A DNA stretch of 5,404 bases from Bacillota bacterium (GTDB taxonomy: Bacteria; Bacillota; Limnochordia; Limnochordales; ZCTH02-B6): the NCBI GenBank assembly GCA_017578085.1, contig PKQR01000150.1:1-5404 (forward strand), given 5' to 3'. Shown here in pieces: positions 1 through 5,404 of this stretch (its first letter is position 1; each line of letters starts with the position of its first letter). A program made the translations under genes and the position numbers. Below the pieces are notes generated by a model. The model made no database searches. It had not been told where the DNA came from and was given only the letters and a program-made list of their open reading frames with translations.

Positions 1-557
1 ATCACCATGCGGGCGTCCAGCACGATGAGCGCCGGCGCCGTGTCGGAAGGGTTCACCGCCACGCAGCGGTCGGCGCCGAAGATGCAGTGCTCGCGGTTTT
101 GCGCCGTCGGCGTATCGGCGTAGCACGTGTTGCCGCCGGCCCGGTAGCAGTCGAGACCGCCCCGGTAATAGTGGCAGCGGGTATCCTGGGACACGTTGCC
201 GCCGATGGTGCCCTGATGGCGGATCTGCGGCGAGGCGACCCGGCTGGCGGCTTCCGCCAGGACCCAATAGCGCTCCCGGATGTCCGGATGCGTCGCGACT
301 TCGGTCAGGGTGGTCATGGCCCCGATTTCCAAGCCGCCGTCGGGCATGGGCCGCACGCCCTTCAACTCCGGTATCCCGCTCAGGTCTACCACTACCCGGG
401 GACGCTTCACCCGGTCCTTGAACCAGTCAAGGCTGTCCAGCCCCCCTGCCAGCACCCACGCGTCCCGGCCGTGGCGCGCGAGCAGCTGCACGGCGTCGTC
501 GACGGTCGCCGGCTGGAGGAGCTCGAATTCGGGCATCACGTCGCGGATGACCGACAC
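1..557 (-). CDS. FAD-binding subunit of a xanthine-oxidase-family molybdenum hydroxylase, with cysteine-rich (probable [4Fe-4S]) insertion; partial
   Basis: This is the medium subunit, which takes electrons from the [2Fe-2S] subunit onto FAD. The frame is open from a GTG at 557 to the window edge: 185 residues seen, of roughly 290-330 usual for the family, with the C-terminus missing. Visible FAD-site motifs are AGGLD at residues 37-41 (usually AGGTD) and TIGGN at 117-121, followed by NPSD at 169-172. Between them lies a Cys-rich insertion with C128, C137, C145, C158 and C165. From family knowledge, such an insertion marks FAD subunits of the PaoB (YagS) and HcrB types, which bind an extra [4Fe-4S] cluster. 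The GTG at 557 is chosen because GGGAGGGGG ends 5 nt upstream; an in-frame GTG at 578 overlaps the previous stop, and an ATG lies at 536. The gap to the catalytic subunit is 14 nt, so cotranscription is very likely. No signal peptide is seen, which fits export by hitchhiking on the Tat-bearing small subunit. Confidence 0.93.
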   Translation of the reverse strand, partial: MSVIRDVMPEFELLQPATVDDAVQLLARHGRDAWVLAGGLDSLDWFKDRVKRPRVVVDLSGIPELKGVRPMPDGGLEIGAMTTLTEVATHPDIRERYWVLAEAASRVASPQIRHQGTIGGNVSQDTRCHYYRGGLDCYRAGGNTCYADTPTAQNREHCIFGADRCVAVNPSDTAPALIVLDARMV

Positions 558-562
558 TTTGG

Positions 563-571
563 CCCCCTCCC
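563..571 (-). promoter_or_regulatory. Ribosome binding site of the FAD-subunit gene
   Basis: GGGAGGGGG on the minus strand, 5 nt before the GTG at 557. It lies in the short gap after the catalytic-subunit stop codon, and it favours GTG 557 over the in-frame GTG at 578 that overlaps that stop. Confidence 0.65.
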
Positions 572-2974
572 TCACACGTTGACCTCAAGCGGCCGGTACG
601 ACTGCGGCCGGTTTTCGGCGGCGTTGAGCACCATATCGGGCGTGATGGGAATGCGGTTGAAATAGTGGCCGCCCAGCGCGTCGGCGATGGCGCACGCGAC
701 AGCGGCGGCCGCGGCCCCCATCAACGGCTCACCAACGCCCTTCGCGCCCACGGGATTTTGCGGGTCGGGCTGGTCCACCGCGGCCCATTGAATGTCGAGC
801 GGGACGTCCAGGTAGCTAGGCGGCTTGGAGGTGTACAGCCGCCGGGTGGCCGGCCAGCCCAGGTGGGTATCAAACACGTGCTTCTCAAAGAGCGCCAGGC
901 CGAAGCCCTGCACGGCGCCCCCGCACACCTGGGTGCCCAGGCTCATCGGGTGGATGACGGTGCCGCAGTCGGCCACGCCCAGGTATTCGACGATGTCAAC
1001 CTTGCCGGTCTCGATGTCGACCTCGACCCGCACGAAACCGACGCCGAACGCGGGCACTGTCCCCCGGCGCTCCAGGTTGTCGCGCGCGACGCCCACCAAG
1101 CCGCTCCCTGCCACCGCCTGTGCCGAACGAACGGTCATCTCGTTGAGGTCGGGCGGCAGCTCATAGCCCGCGTACTTCCCGCCCAGCTCGATGGCGCGCT
1201 CAGCCGCCCGCGCCAAGGTCATCCCCCGCGACGGATCGGACGGGTGGTACACGCGCCCGTCGGCCACCTCGTACTCGTCAGGCGAGCCGCCCAAGTCCAT
1301 CGCGGCGATTTCCTGCAGCTTGCGGCGGGCGTCCATCGCGGCCGCGTACTTGGCGCGGCTCATGGTGAAGGACGTGTTGCTGCCCGCTTGGACGCTGGTC
1401 CACGGCAGATGGCGGGCCGTCGATCCCCAGACGACTTCACACTGCTCCCACGGGACCCCGAGCACCTCGGCCGCGACCCGGGCCGTCCCCACATAGGAGA
1501 AGGTGCCCAGGTTGCCCTCACCGGAGTGGATGTACACCTTGCCGTCGGGCTTGATGACCACGAGGCCGTCGAAACCGTTGGCGCCCGCCGAATGGTACGC
1601 CATGCCGACGCCGACGCCGGTCACCTTGCTGCCGCGGCGGGTGCGGCTGAGCTGCTTCTTCTCGGCCCAGCCGAATTTCTCAGCGCCCATGTCCAACGCT
1701 TCGGGCAGGTAGGAGCTGGTAATCGGACCCTGGTCTGCCCCGATGCGCCCGTCGTGGCTCGGCACATTGACGCGCCGGATGGCCACCCGATCGAGCCCCA
1801 GCTGCCGGGCTGCCTTGTCCAGAATGGGTTCGAGGGCCGCGGCGATTTGGTTTTCACCAGGCCCCCGCTGGGGCGACCGCGGCGGCGTATTGGTCAGGAC
1901 CGGCACCGCCCGGAAGCGCATAGCCAACGGCTGGTACACGATGCTCACCGCATTGGCGGCGGAGCTGTAGTCGGGGTAGCCGCTGTACGGCCCGTTGCTC
2001 TGGACAAGGTACAGATCGAGCGCCGTGATGCGGCCGTCGGCCCGGAAACCGATGCGGACGCGCCCTTGGAAACCCGCTCGGCAGCGTCCGAAGTAAAACT
2101 CCTCGAGCCGGGTCACCCGCATCATCACCGGGCGCCCCCCTGCCTTGCGGCTGAGGAGGGCCGGGATCGCTAGCTGCGGGTATCCGGCGGCCTTGCTGCC
2201 GAAGCCGCCGCCGGTGTTTTCGGAGATGAGCACCAAGTCCTCGAGCCGAATCCCCAAGATCCTCGCAATGCCTGGCGCGGCGTTGGCCACGCTCTGCAGC
2301 GACGCGTGCAGGTAGCACTTGCCGTTTTGCCAGTAGGCCATGGCGCTGCGGGGCTCCATGGAGTGGTGGGCGTTGGCCTGCGTCACAAACGTCTCGTCGA
2401 GCACAAGGGCCGCCTCGCGAAAACCCGCTTCCACGTCACCGTAGCTCCACTCCACCGCCGCCTCGCCCATGGGCAACTGGCTGTCGCCGGCGGCAGCGAA
2501 ATCCCGGGCGGTCCACTTGAGGCGGCGTACCCCCTCGTAAAATACGTTTCCTGCCGTGCTGGCGTCAGGCCCGCCGGGGCGGAGGCTGTCCAAGGGGTCG
2601 GTGACGAAGGGCAACAGCTGCATATCAAGCTGGATGGCCTCGACGGCCGCTGCAGCCGTCACCTCGTCCACCGCAGCCACCGCGGCAATGGGCTCGCCCA
2701 TGTACATGGGCTCCCGGGCCAGGATCGGCTCTTGTCCCGGCGGCACCTGCGGCACGTCGTCGGGCGTCAGGATCGCCACGACGCCGTTCATCCGCTGCGC
2801 CCGGCTCACGTCCAGGCGCCGGACGCGGCCGTGGGGCATGGGGCTGAGCAGCAGCTTGGCAAAGAGCATGCCTTCCGCGCGGAAATCCTCCGCGTAGCGC
2901 GCTTGCCCGGTGACCTTGCCGTAGACGTCGGGCGGCGTGAAGTCTTTCCCGATGAGCCTGTAGTTGCCCGCCAT
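572..2974 (-). CDS. Molybdopterin-binding catalytic subunit of a xanthine-oxidase-family hydroxylase (aldehyde/N-heterocycle oxidoreductase type)
   Basis: The 800-residue protein has the normal length for the large Mo subunit, which hydroxylates its substrate at a molybdenum cofactor and passes electrons to the [2Fe-2S] subunit. The N-terminal aldehyde oxidase a/b-hammerhead domain covers about 15-130 and the Mo-cofactor-binding domains about 150-770. Motifs seen: MEP at 206-208, Q227 (aligned by eye with the active-site Gln of xanthine dehydrogenase), GGGFGSK at 255-261, the loop QRGPGENQ at 369-376, and GVGEP at 746-750 with E749 as the expected catalytic base. A262 sits where xanthine dehydrogenase has a substrate-binding Glu, and the usual GQG segment reads GTF at about 490-492. 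These features argue against purine specificity and resemble PaoC-type enzymes. No signal peptide is present. ATG 2974 follows the small-subunit stop by 6 nt, with a GGGGGTGAGG site across that stop. The exact substrate is unknown. Confidence 0.95.
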   Translation of the reverse strand: MAGNYRLIGKDFTPPDVYGKVTGQARYAEDFRAEGMLFAKLLLSPMPHGRVRRLDVSRAQRMNGVVAILTPDDVPQVPPGQEPILAREPMYMGEPIAAVAAVDEVTAAAAVEAIQLDMQLLPFVTDPLDSLRPGGPDASTAGNVFYEGVRRLKWTARDFAAAGDSQLPMGEAAVEWSYGDVEAGFREAALVLDETFVTQANAHHSMEPRSAMAYWQNGKCYLHASLQSVANAAPGIARILGIRLEDLVLISENTGGGFGSKAAGYPQLAIPALLSRKAGGRPVMMRVTRLEEFYFGRCRAGFQGRVRIGFRADGRITALDLYLVQSNGPYSGYPDYSSAANAVSIVYQPLAMRFRAVPVLTNTPPRSPQRGPGENQIAAALEPILDKAARQLGLDRVAIRRVNVPSHDGRIGADQGPITSSYLPEALDMGAEKFGWAEKKQLSRTRRGSKVTGVGVGMAYHSAGANGFDGLVVIKPDGKVYIHSGEGNLGTFSYVGTARVAAEVLGVPWEQCEVVWGSTARHLPWTSVQAGSNTSFTMSRAKYAAAMDARRKLQEIAAMDLGGSPDEYEVADGRVYHPSDPSRGMTLARAAERAIELGGKYAGYELPPDLNEMTVRSAQAVAGSGLVGVARDNLERRGTVPAFGVGFVRVEVDIETGKVDIVEYLGVADCGTVIHPMSLGTQVCGGAVQGFGLALFEKHVFDTHLGWPATRRLYTSKPPSYLDVPLDIQWAAVDQPDPQNPVGAKGVGEPLMGAAAAAVACAIADALGGHYFNRIPITPDMVLNAAENRPQSYRPLEVNV

Positions 2975-2980
2975 ACCGCC

Positions 2981-3610
2981 TCACCCCCGCACGTACTCGG
3001 CGGCGCGCATGACCGCGTTGAGGTAGTAATGGTAGGCGCCGCACCGGCAAATGTTGCCCGAGAGGGCTTCGGCCGCTTCGGCCCGGGTCGGATTGGGATT
3101 GCGCTTGAGCAGGGCGACCGCCGACATGATTTGCCCCGGCGTGCAGAAGCCACACTGCGGGCCTAGTTCGTCCACAAACGCCTGCTGCACCGGGTGCAGG
3201 CGACCGCCTGGACCGGTGAGCCCCTCGATGGTCGTCACCTCCCGGTCGCGGACGGTATGGGTCAACACGGAGCAGGAGTAGTGGGGGACGTCGTCGATGA
3301 GCACTGTACAGTTGCCGCATTCGGCCCGGTCGCAGCCGAGCTTGGTGCCGGTGAGGCCCAGCTTGTAGCGCAAGGTCATGGCCAGCGTCTCTTGCTTCAA
3401 GACGTCAACCCGCCGGGCCATGCCGTTGACCTTGAGAGTGATGAGCCGTTCGACGCCTTGGGCCGACGCGCGCGTCGCCATCAACGGGAAGCTGCCGCGG
3501 AAGAGGTAGTTGGCCGACGACACCGCCGCGCCCGCGGCAATGACGCGCTTGATGAAGGCCCGCCTGGAGACAGCCCGCTGGGCCTGCTCCAACAACTCTA
3601 CCTCGGACAC
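2981..3610 (-). CDS. Tat-exported [2Fe-2S] subunit of the molybdenum hydroxylase
   Basis: The 209-residue small subunit relays electrons between the Mo centre and FAD through two [2Fe-2S] clusters. The N-terminus carries a twin-arginine signal: SRRAFIK at 15-21, a hydrophobic Ala/Val-rich stretch at about 23-36, and a possible ASA cleavage site at 48-50. The plant-ferredoxin-like domain follows, with C93, C98, C101 and C113 as first-cluster ligands. The C-terminal helical domain supplies CGFC (C153, C156) and CRC (C188, C190) for the second cluster. All eight ligands are present. The order and the Tat leader match E. coli PaoA (YagT). The start is set at GTG 3610, which has an AAGGGGTGAT site 6 nt upstream. 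An in-frame GTG at 3649 would add 13 residues and has a weaker GGGAG site, so it remains possible. This gene heads the operon; the catalytic subunit follows after 6 nt. Confidence 0.94.
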   Translation of the reverse strand: MSEVELLEQAQRAVSRRAFIKRVIAAGAAVSSANYLFRGSFPLMATRASAQGVERLITLKVNGMARRVDVLKQETLAMTLRYKLGLTGTKLGCDRAECGNCTVLIDDVPHYSCSVLTHTVRDREVTTIEGLTGPGGRLHPVQQAFVDELGPQCGFCTPGQIMSAVALLKRNPNPTRAEAAEALSGNICRCGAYHYYLNAVMRAAEYVRG

Positions 3611-3616
3611 CCGGTC

Positions 3617-3626
3617 ATCACCCCTT
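3617..3626 (-). promoter_or_regulatory. Ribosome binding site deciding the start of the [2Fe-2S] subunit
   Basis: AAGGGGTGAT on the minus strand matches the extended anti-Shine-Dalgarno complement apart from one missing base. It is 6 nt before the GTG at 3610. It lies inside the reading frame of the longer alternative starting at 3649, so it is the main argument for the shorter protein. Confidence 0.55.
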
Positions 3627-3779
3627 GTGCTGAGATTGGTTCCCTGCACCGACAGGCTCCCGGGCTGCCTGCCGGGCCAGGGACGGATTGCGCGGTTCTT
3701 TGTATTGGCAGTGAATTATCTGATAGCTCCCGCAATTCCTTCTATATCGACGCGCTTTTTCTCACCATGACCCGGGGAA

Positions 3780-3817
3780 GCCGGTAGCGGCTACATGAGG
3801 CCAACTTAGTTACCGGC
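3780..3817. repeat. Perfect 7-bp inverted repeat, GCCGGTA / TACCGGC
   Basis: GCCGGTA at 3780-3786 pairs with TACCGGC at 3811-3817 across 24 nt. A small nested inverted repeat, GTAG-CGG-CTAC, overlaps the left arm at 3784-3794. The element lies about 40 nt past the stop of the small gene at 3858. On the minus strand it is followed by CTTCCCC rather than a T-run, so it is not a clean intrinsic terminator. It could be a weak terminator, an mRNA 3' hairpin or an operator. A chance match in GC-rich DNA is not excluded. Confidence 0.4.
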
Positions 3818-3826
3818 GCATGAGGC
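3794..3826. repeat. 8-bp direct repeat CATGAGGC
   Basis: Two exact copies of CATGAGGC lie at 3794-3801 and 3819-3826, with starts 25 bp apart. On the minus strand they read GCCTCATG and lie upstream of the AT-rich putative promoter. The first copy is inside the loop of the inverted repeat at 3780-3817. They are candidate regulator half-sites, with no further support. Confidence 0.3.
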
Positions 3827-3857
3827 GGACGTACGAGCAGAGGCACACAAGGTAGAG

Positions 3858-4109
3858 TTATCCCTTGGGAGGCGGCGGGTCGCTGGCCGGAAAGCTCTGT
3901 TGCACCACATCGTCGTAGTCAAATTCGGCGGCCGTTTCCTCAGCGTCTTCCATGGCGCCTACCGGGATCTTCTTGCGGCCGACCGGCGGCGAAGACTTGC
4001 GCGAGATGGGGCTGGTCTCCCACGCTGACCCGGCCCCGGGCCCGGTGGCGGACCCGTCGCCTTGCAGGACATCTTCCGGGGGTGTGCGCTTTCGCTTGGT
4101 CACCGCCAT
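3858..4109 (-). CDS. Small hydrophilic protein with C-terminal SFPASDPPPP motif, function unknown
   Basis: The protein has 83 residues. The N-terminal part (1-15) is basic (KRKR at 5-8). The middle (16-50) is rich in Gly, Ser and Pro with no predicted fold. Residues 53-69 are strongly acidic (EDAEETAAEFDYDD). The C-terminus ends QQSFPASDPPPPKG, the motif at 72-81. No signal peptide or membrane segment is seen. From memory, ESFPASDPP-like tails recur in many small uncharacterised bacterial proteins with an acidic stretch before the motif, which supports this being a real gene; no function is known to me. Codons show the GC-rich third positions of the neighbours. ATG 4109 is preceded by AAGGGAG with close spacing; a GTG two codons in (4103) would have more normal spacing. 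It lies 50 nt after the rsuA-like gene on the same strand and may share its transcript. Confidence 0.75.
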   Translation of the reverse strand: MAVTKRKRTPPEDVLQGDGSATGPGAGSAWETSPISRKSSPPVGRKKIPVGAMEDAEETAAEFDYDDVVQQSFPASDPPPPKG

Positions 4110-4159
4110 CAGCTCCCTTACTGGTGGTGGCGGGATTAGCTTGCCCCCGTTTGCGCCCT

Positions 4160-4984
4160 TTACGCTGGGGCATCGGGTCCCGCGGCGACGCCGGAAGTTG
4201 TCTTGTCAGCCGGTGAAACCGCATCGCCAGCCGTCTCCGGGTTGCGCAATAACAGCTCCACTTCGGCGGGGCGCAAAGGCCGGTATTCCCCAGGAGCCAG
4301 CGCCGGGTCGAGCCAGAGGCTGCCTATCCGCAGCCGGCGCAAAGCCGTGACCCGCAGGCCAAAGGCCGCGAACATGCGCTTGATCTGGTGGTACTTTCCC
4401 TCCGTCACCACGACCCGGGCTTCGGCCGGCGTCTCCGCCCGCTCGATGACCAGCCGCGCGGGCAGCGTGACGTACCCGTCGTCCAGGCGGACGCCCGCGG
4501 CAAAGGCGTCCACCAGCGCCGCGTCCAAGGCCCCATCCAGCCGCACCCAGTACTCCTTTTCCACCCCGTGGCGCGGGGAGATGAGGCGGTGGCAAAGCTG
4601 CCCGTCTTCGGTCAGGATAAGCAGGCCCTCGGTATCCTTGTCCAAGCGCCCCGCGGGCACCACCTTCCTCGCCAGCTCGGGGGGCAACAGGTCCAGCACC
4701 GTCCGGGCCACTGGGTCGCGGGTGGCCGTAATCACGCCCCGGGGTTTGTTGAGCATAAGCGTAACCGGGTCCCCGGCACCCGTGTTCAGCGCCACGCCGT
4801 CCACCGTGACACGATCGATGTGCGGCCGGATATGGCGGCTTGGGTCCCGCTCGGTGACCCCGTTGACCGCCACGCGACCCCGCTTGATCAAGGCGCGCAC
4901 ATCCCTCCGGCTCCCGAGGCCGGCTTCCGCGAGCACCCGGTCCAGTCGCACCGGGCGCGGCAGTCCCCCGTGCTCAGTGGTCAT
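4160..4984 (-). CDS. rsuA: 16S rRNA pseudouridine synthase, RsuA family
   Basis: The enzyme isomerises a uridine in 16S rRNA to pseudouridine (U516 in E. coli RsuA) during small-subunit assembly in the cytoplasm. In the 274-residue form, an S4 RNA-binding domain covers about 12-59 (RLDRVLAEAG, then the RGRVAVNG turn). The catalytic domain has LNKPRG at 78-83, the AGRLDKDTEG motif at 111-120 with D115 as catalytic Asp, SPRHGVEKEY at 136-145, and GKYHQIKRMFAA at 196-207, followed by LAPGEYRPL near 229-237. This last region matches the RsuA type rather than RluA or TruB, by memory of the E. coli sequence. About 28 residues after 246 form a Gly/Ala/Pro-rich tail not usual in the family. ATG 4984 is preferred because GAAGGGGGTG ends 6 nt upstream; a GTG at 4993, inside that site, would add three residues. 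The start overlaps the upstream gene by 11 nt. RluB-like specificity is a lesser possibility. Confidence 0.93.
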   Translation of the reverse strand: MTTEHGGLPRPVRLDRVLAEAGLGSRRDVRALIKRGRVAVNGVTERDPSRHIRPHIDRVTVDGVALNTGAGDPVTLMLNKPRGVITATRDPVARTVLDLLPPELARKVVPAGRLDKDTEGLLILTEDGQLCHRLISPRHGVEKEYWVRLDGALDAALVDAFAAGVRLDDGYVTLPARLVIERAETPAEARVVVTEGKYHQIKRMFAAFGLRVTALRRLRIGSLWLDPALAPGEYRPLRPAEVELLLRNPETAGDAVSPADKTTSGVAAGPDAPA

Positions 4985-5404
4985 CGCGGGCACCCCCTTC
5001 CTTCTCCCCGGCCGACCGGTTCAAAAGGCTGTACCCTCGTTCCGGCAGCCGTACCAGCGCTTCCAGCGGGCCCCTCGAGAAACTCCGGCGCCAGGCGGTC
5101 GACAAAGCCACAGCCACCGCCACCACCAGTATCACCCGCGGGATGGCCTCTTCCAAGGTCTTACCGGTGACAGCGGGCCCCCAGAAATGCAGCAACAGCA
5201 AGTGGCCTGCGTAAACCGTCAAGGCCATCTGCCCGGTGGCGGCCAGGGGCCCCACTAGTGCGTCGAATCGCTCGGTGGCTTCGAGACAGAGAACGAGCAG
5301 CGCGGCGGCCGCGCCTGTGGCCCCGATTAGCCACAAAGGCATCTGGCTGTGGGGAACGTCCACCACCAGCCACGCCCACGTGACCGGAAAAGACCGCGGC
5401 CGGA
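4974..5404 (-). CDS. C-terminal part of a multi-pass membrane protein, DUF418-like; partial
   Basis: The frame is open from the window edge (5404) to a TGA at 4974-4976, giving 142 residues of the C-terminus. In-frame GTG codons at 5366 and 5363 are internal, because coding continues upstream of them without a stop. About three membrane segments are visible: residues 22-40 (after PHSQMP), 54-75 (PLAATGQMALTVYAGHLLLL) and 86-103, followed by the positively charged WRRSFSRGPLEALVR. The PHS..P segment, the PLAATGQMALTVY segment and the terminal GPLE..VR resemble, from memory, DUF418 membrane proteins, which are related to acyltransferase-like membrane proteins. The last 30 residues are hydrophilic and probably cytoplasmic. 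The substrate and role are unknown, and the missing N-terminal part is needed to tell DUF418 from other families. The stop overlaps the start of the rsuA-like gene by 11 nt. Confidence 0.8.
   Translation of the reverse strand, partial: RPRSFPVTWAWLVVDVPHSQMPLWLIGATGAAAALLVLCLEATERFDALVGPLAATGQMALTVYAGHLLLLHFWGPAVTGKTLEEAIPRVILVVAVAVALSTAWRRSFSRGPLEALVRLPERGYSLLNRSAGEKEGGARDDH
4991..5000 (-). promoter_or_regulatory. Ribosome binding site of the rsuA-like gene, inside the upstream coding region
   Basis: GAAGGGGGTG on the minus strand ends 6 nt before the ATG at 4984 and lies within the final codons of the upstream membrane-protein gene. It includes the alternative GTG at 4993, which makes that start unlikely. 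The arrangement suggests translational coupling. Confidence 0.6.

Larger units (their letters stand above)
3611..3857 (-). promoter_or_regulatory. Intergenic region with probable promoter and leader of the molybdenum hydroxylase operon
   Basis: This is 247 bp without a gene. The part from about 3690 to 3765 is clearly more AT-rich than its surroundings. On the minus strand it contains GATAAT (3720-3715), TATAGA (3746-3741) and a short A-run (about 3760-3756), all plausible promoter material. No good -35 hexamer lies 16-18 nt upstream of either -10-like sequence, so the transcription start cannot be placed. The part nearer 3857 has the inverted and direct repeats listed separately. No leader RNA fold or small gene is supported. 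Confidence 0.4.

Noticed and set aside
87..665. Plus-strand open frame opposite the FAD subunit and the end of the catalytic subunit
   Set aside because: It is a shadow of the minus-strand FAD-subunit frame, which has FAD and Cys motifs and is open to the window edge.
665..2173. A 502-codon open frame on the plus strand, antisense to the catalytic subunit
   Set aside because: High GC at third positions leaves few stops on the opposite strand. The translation is rich in Arg, His, Ala, Gly and Pro with no family motif, while the minus strand encodes a clear Mo-enzyme subunit.
3659..3676. CCCGG...CCGGG inverted repeat in the leader
   Set aside because: A stem of only 5 bp in GC-rich DNA, expected by chance.
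3700..3760. A defined sigma-70 promoter using GATAAT or TATAGA as the -10 element
   Set aside because: No acceptable -35 hexamer lies 16-18 nt upstream of either, so only a general promoter region is reported.
3742..3768. A possible 8-residue leader peptide on the minus strand (ATG at 3768, stop TAG)
   Set aside because: No ribosome binding site precedes it, it has no run of regulatory codons, and no attenuator hairpin follows.
2306..3787. Plus-strand open frames opposite the start of the Mo subunit and the [2Fe-2S] subunit
   Set aside because: No recognisable domains, composition typical of antisense GC-rich frames, and they oppose conserved ligand motifs on the minus strand.
3611..3857. 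A molybdenum-cofactor riboswitch in the operon leader
   Set aside because: I could not find the multi-helix fold or its conserved segments, and the likely leader is only about 100 nt long.
4203..5258. A 351-codon plus-strand open frame across the rsuA-like gene
   Set aside because: Its product is Ser/Arg/Pro-rich low complexity without domains; the minus strand has the pseudouridine synthase and the membrane protein.
1..5404. tRNA, rRNA, CRISPR arrays, insertion sequences, attachment sites
   Set aside because: No cloverleaf, repeat-spacer pattern, transposase or terminal repeats were seen; coding genes fill almost all of the window.

Overview
The window is a GC-rich bacterial segment in which every gene I can support lies on the minus strand, so the biological reading order runs from base 5404 down to base 1. 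The taxon cannot be fixed. High GC, strong purine-rich ribosome binding sites, several likely GTG starts and a DUF418-type membrane protein suggest a high-GC Gram-positive-related lineage (deep-branching Bacillota, Actinomycetota or Chloroflexota), but this is inference.

Right part (about 3858-5404): a housekeeping-like cluster. First comes the C-terminal end of a multi-pass membrane protein resembling DUF418, cut by the window edge. It overlaps by 11 nt the start of an RsuA-type 16S rRNA pseudouridine synthase. After 50 nt follows an 83-residue hydrophilic protein of unknown function that ends in a striking SFPASDPPPP motif.

Middle (3611-3857): a 247-bp non-coding stretch, locally AT-rich, with a 7-bp inverted repeat and an 8-bp direct repeat. 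It probably contains the end of the upstream transcript and the promoter of the next operon, but no hexamer pair is convincing.

Left part (1-3610): a tightly packed three-gene operon for a xanthine-oxidase-family molybdenum hydroxylase. The order is a [2Fe-2S] subunit with a twin-arginine signal, then the molybdopterin-binding catalytic subunit, then an FAD subunit with a cysteine-rich insertion typical of members carrying an extra [4Fe-4S] cluster (the window edge cuts it after residue 185). By established precedent (E. coli PaoABC), the Tat signal on the small subunit would carry the folded complex across the membrane, with electrons passing from Mo through two [2Fe-2S] clusters to FAD, possibly involving the additional cluster. 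Active-site signatures argue against a canonical xanthine dehydrogenase and fit an aldehyde or N-heterocycle oxidoreductase better; the substrate cannot be read from sequence.

I found no RNA gene, CRISPR array, insertion sequence or phage element. The most unusual items are the exported Fe-S-rich hydroxylase architecture and the small SFPASDPP-motif protein. Neither is demonstrably a new system.
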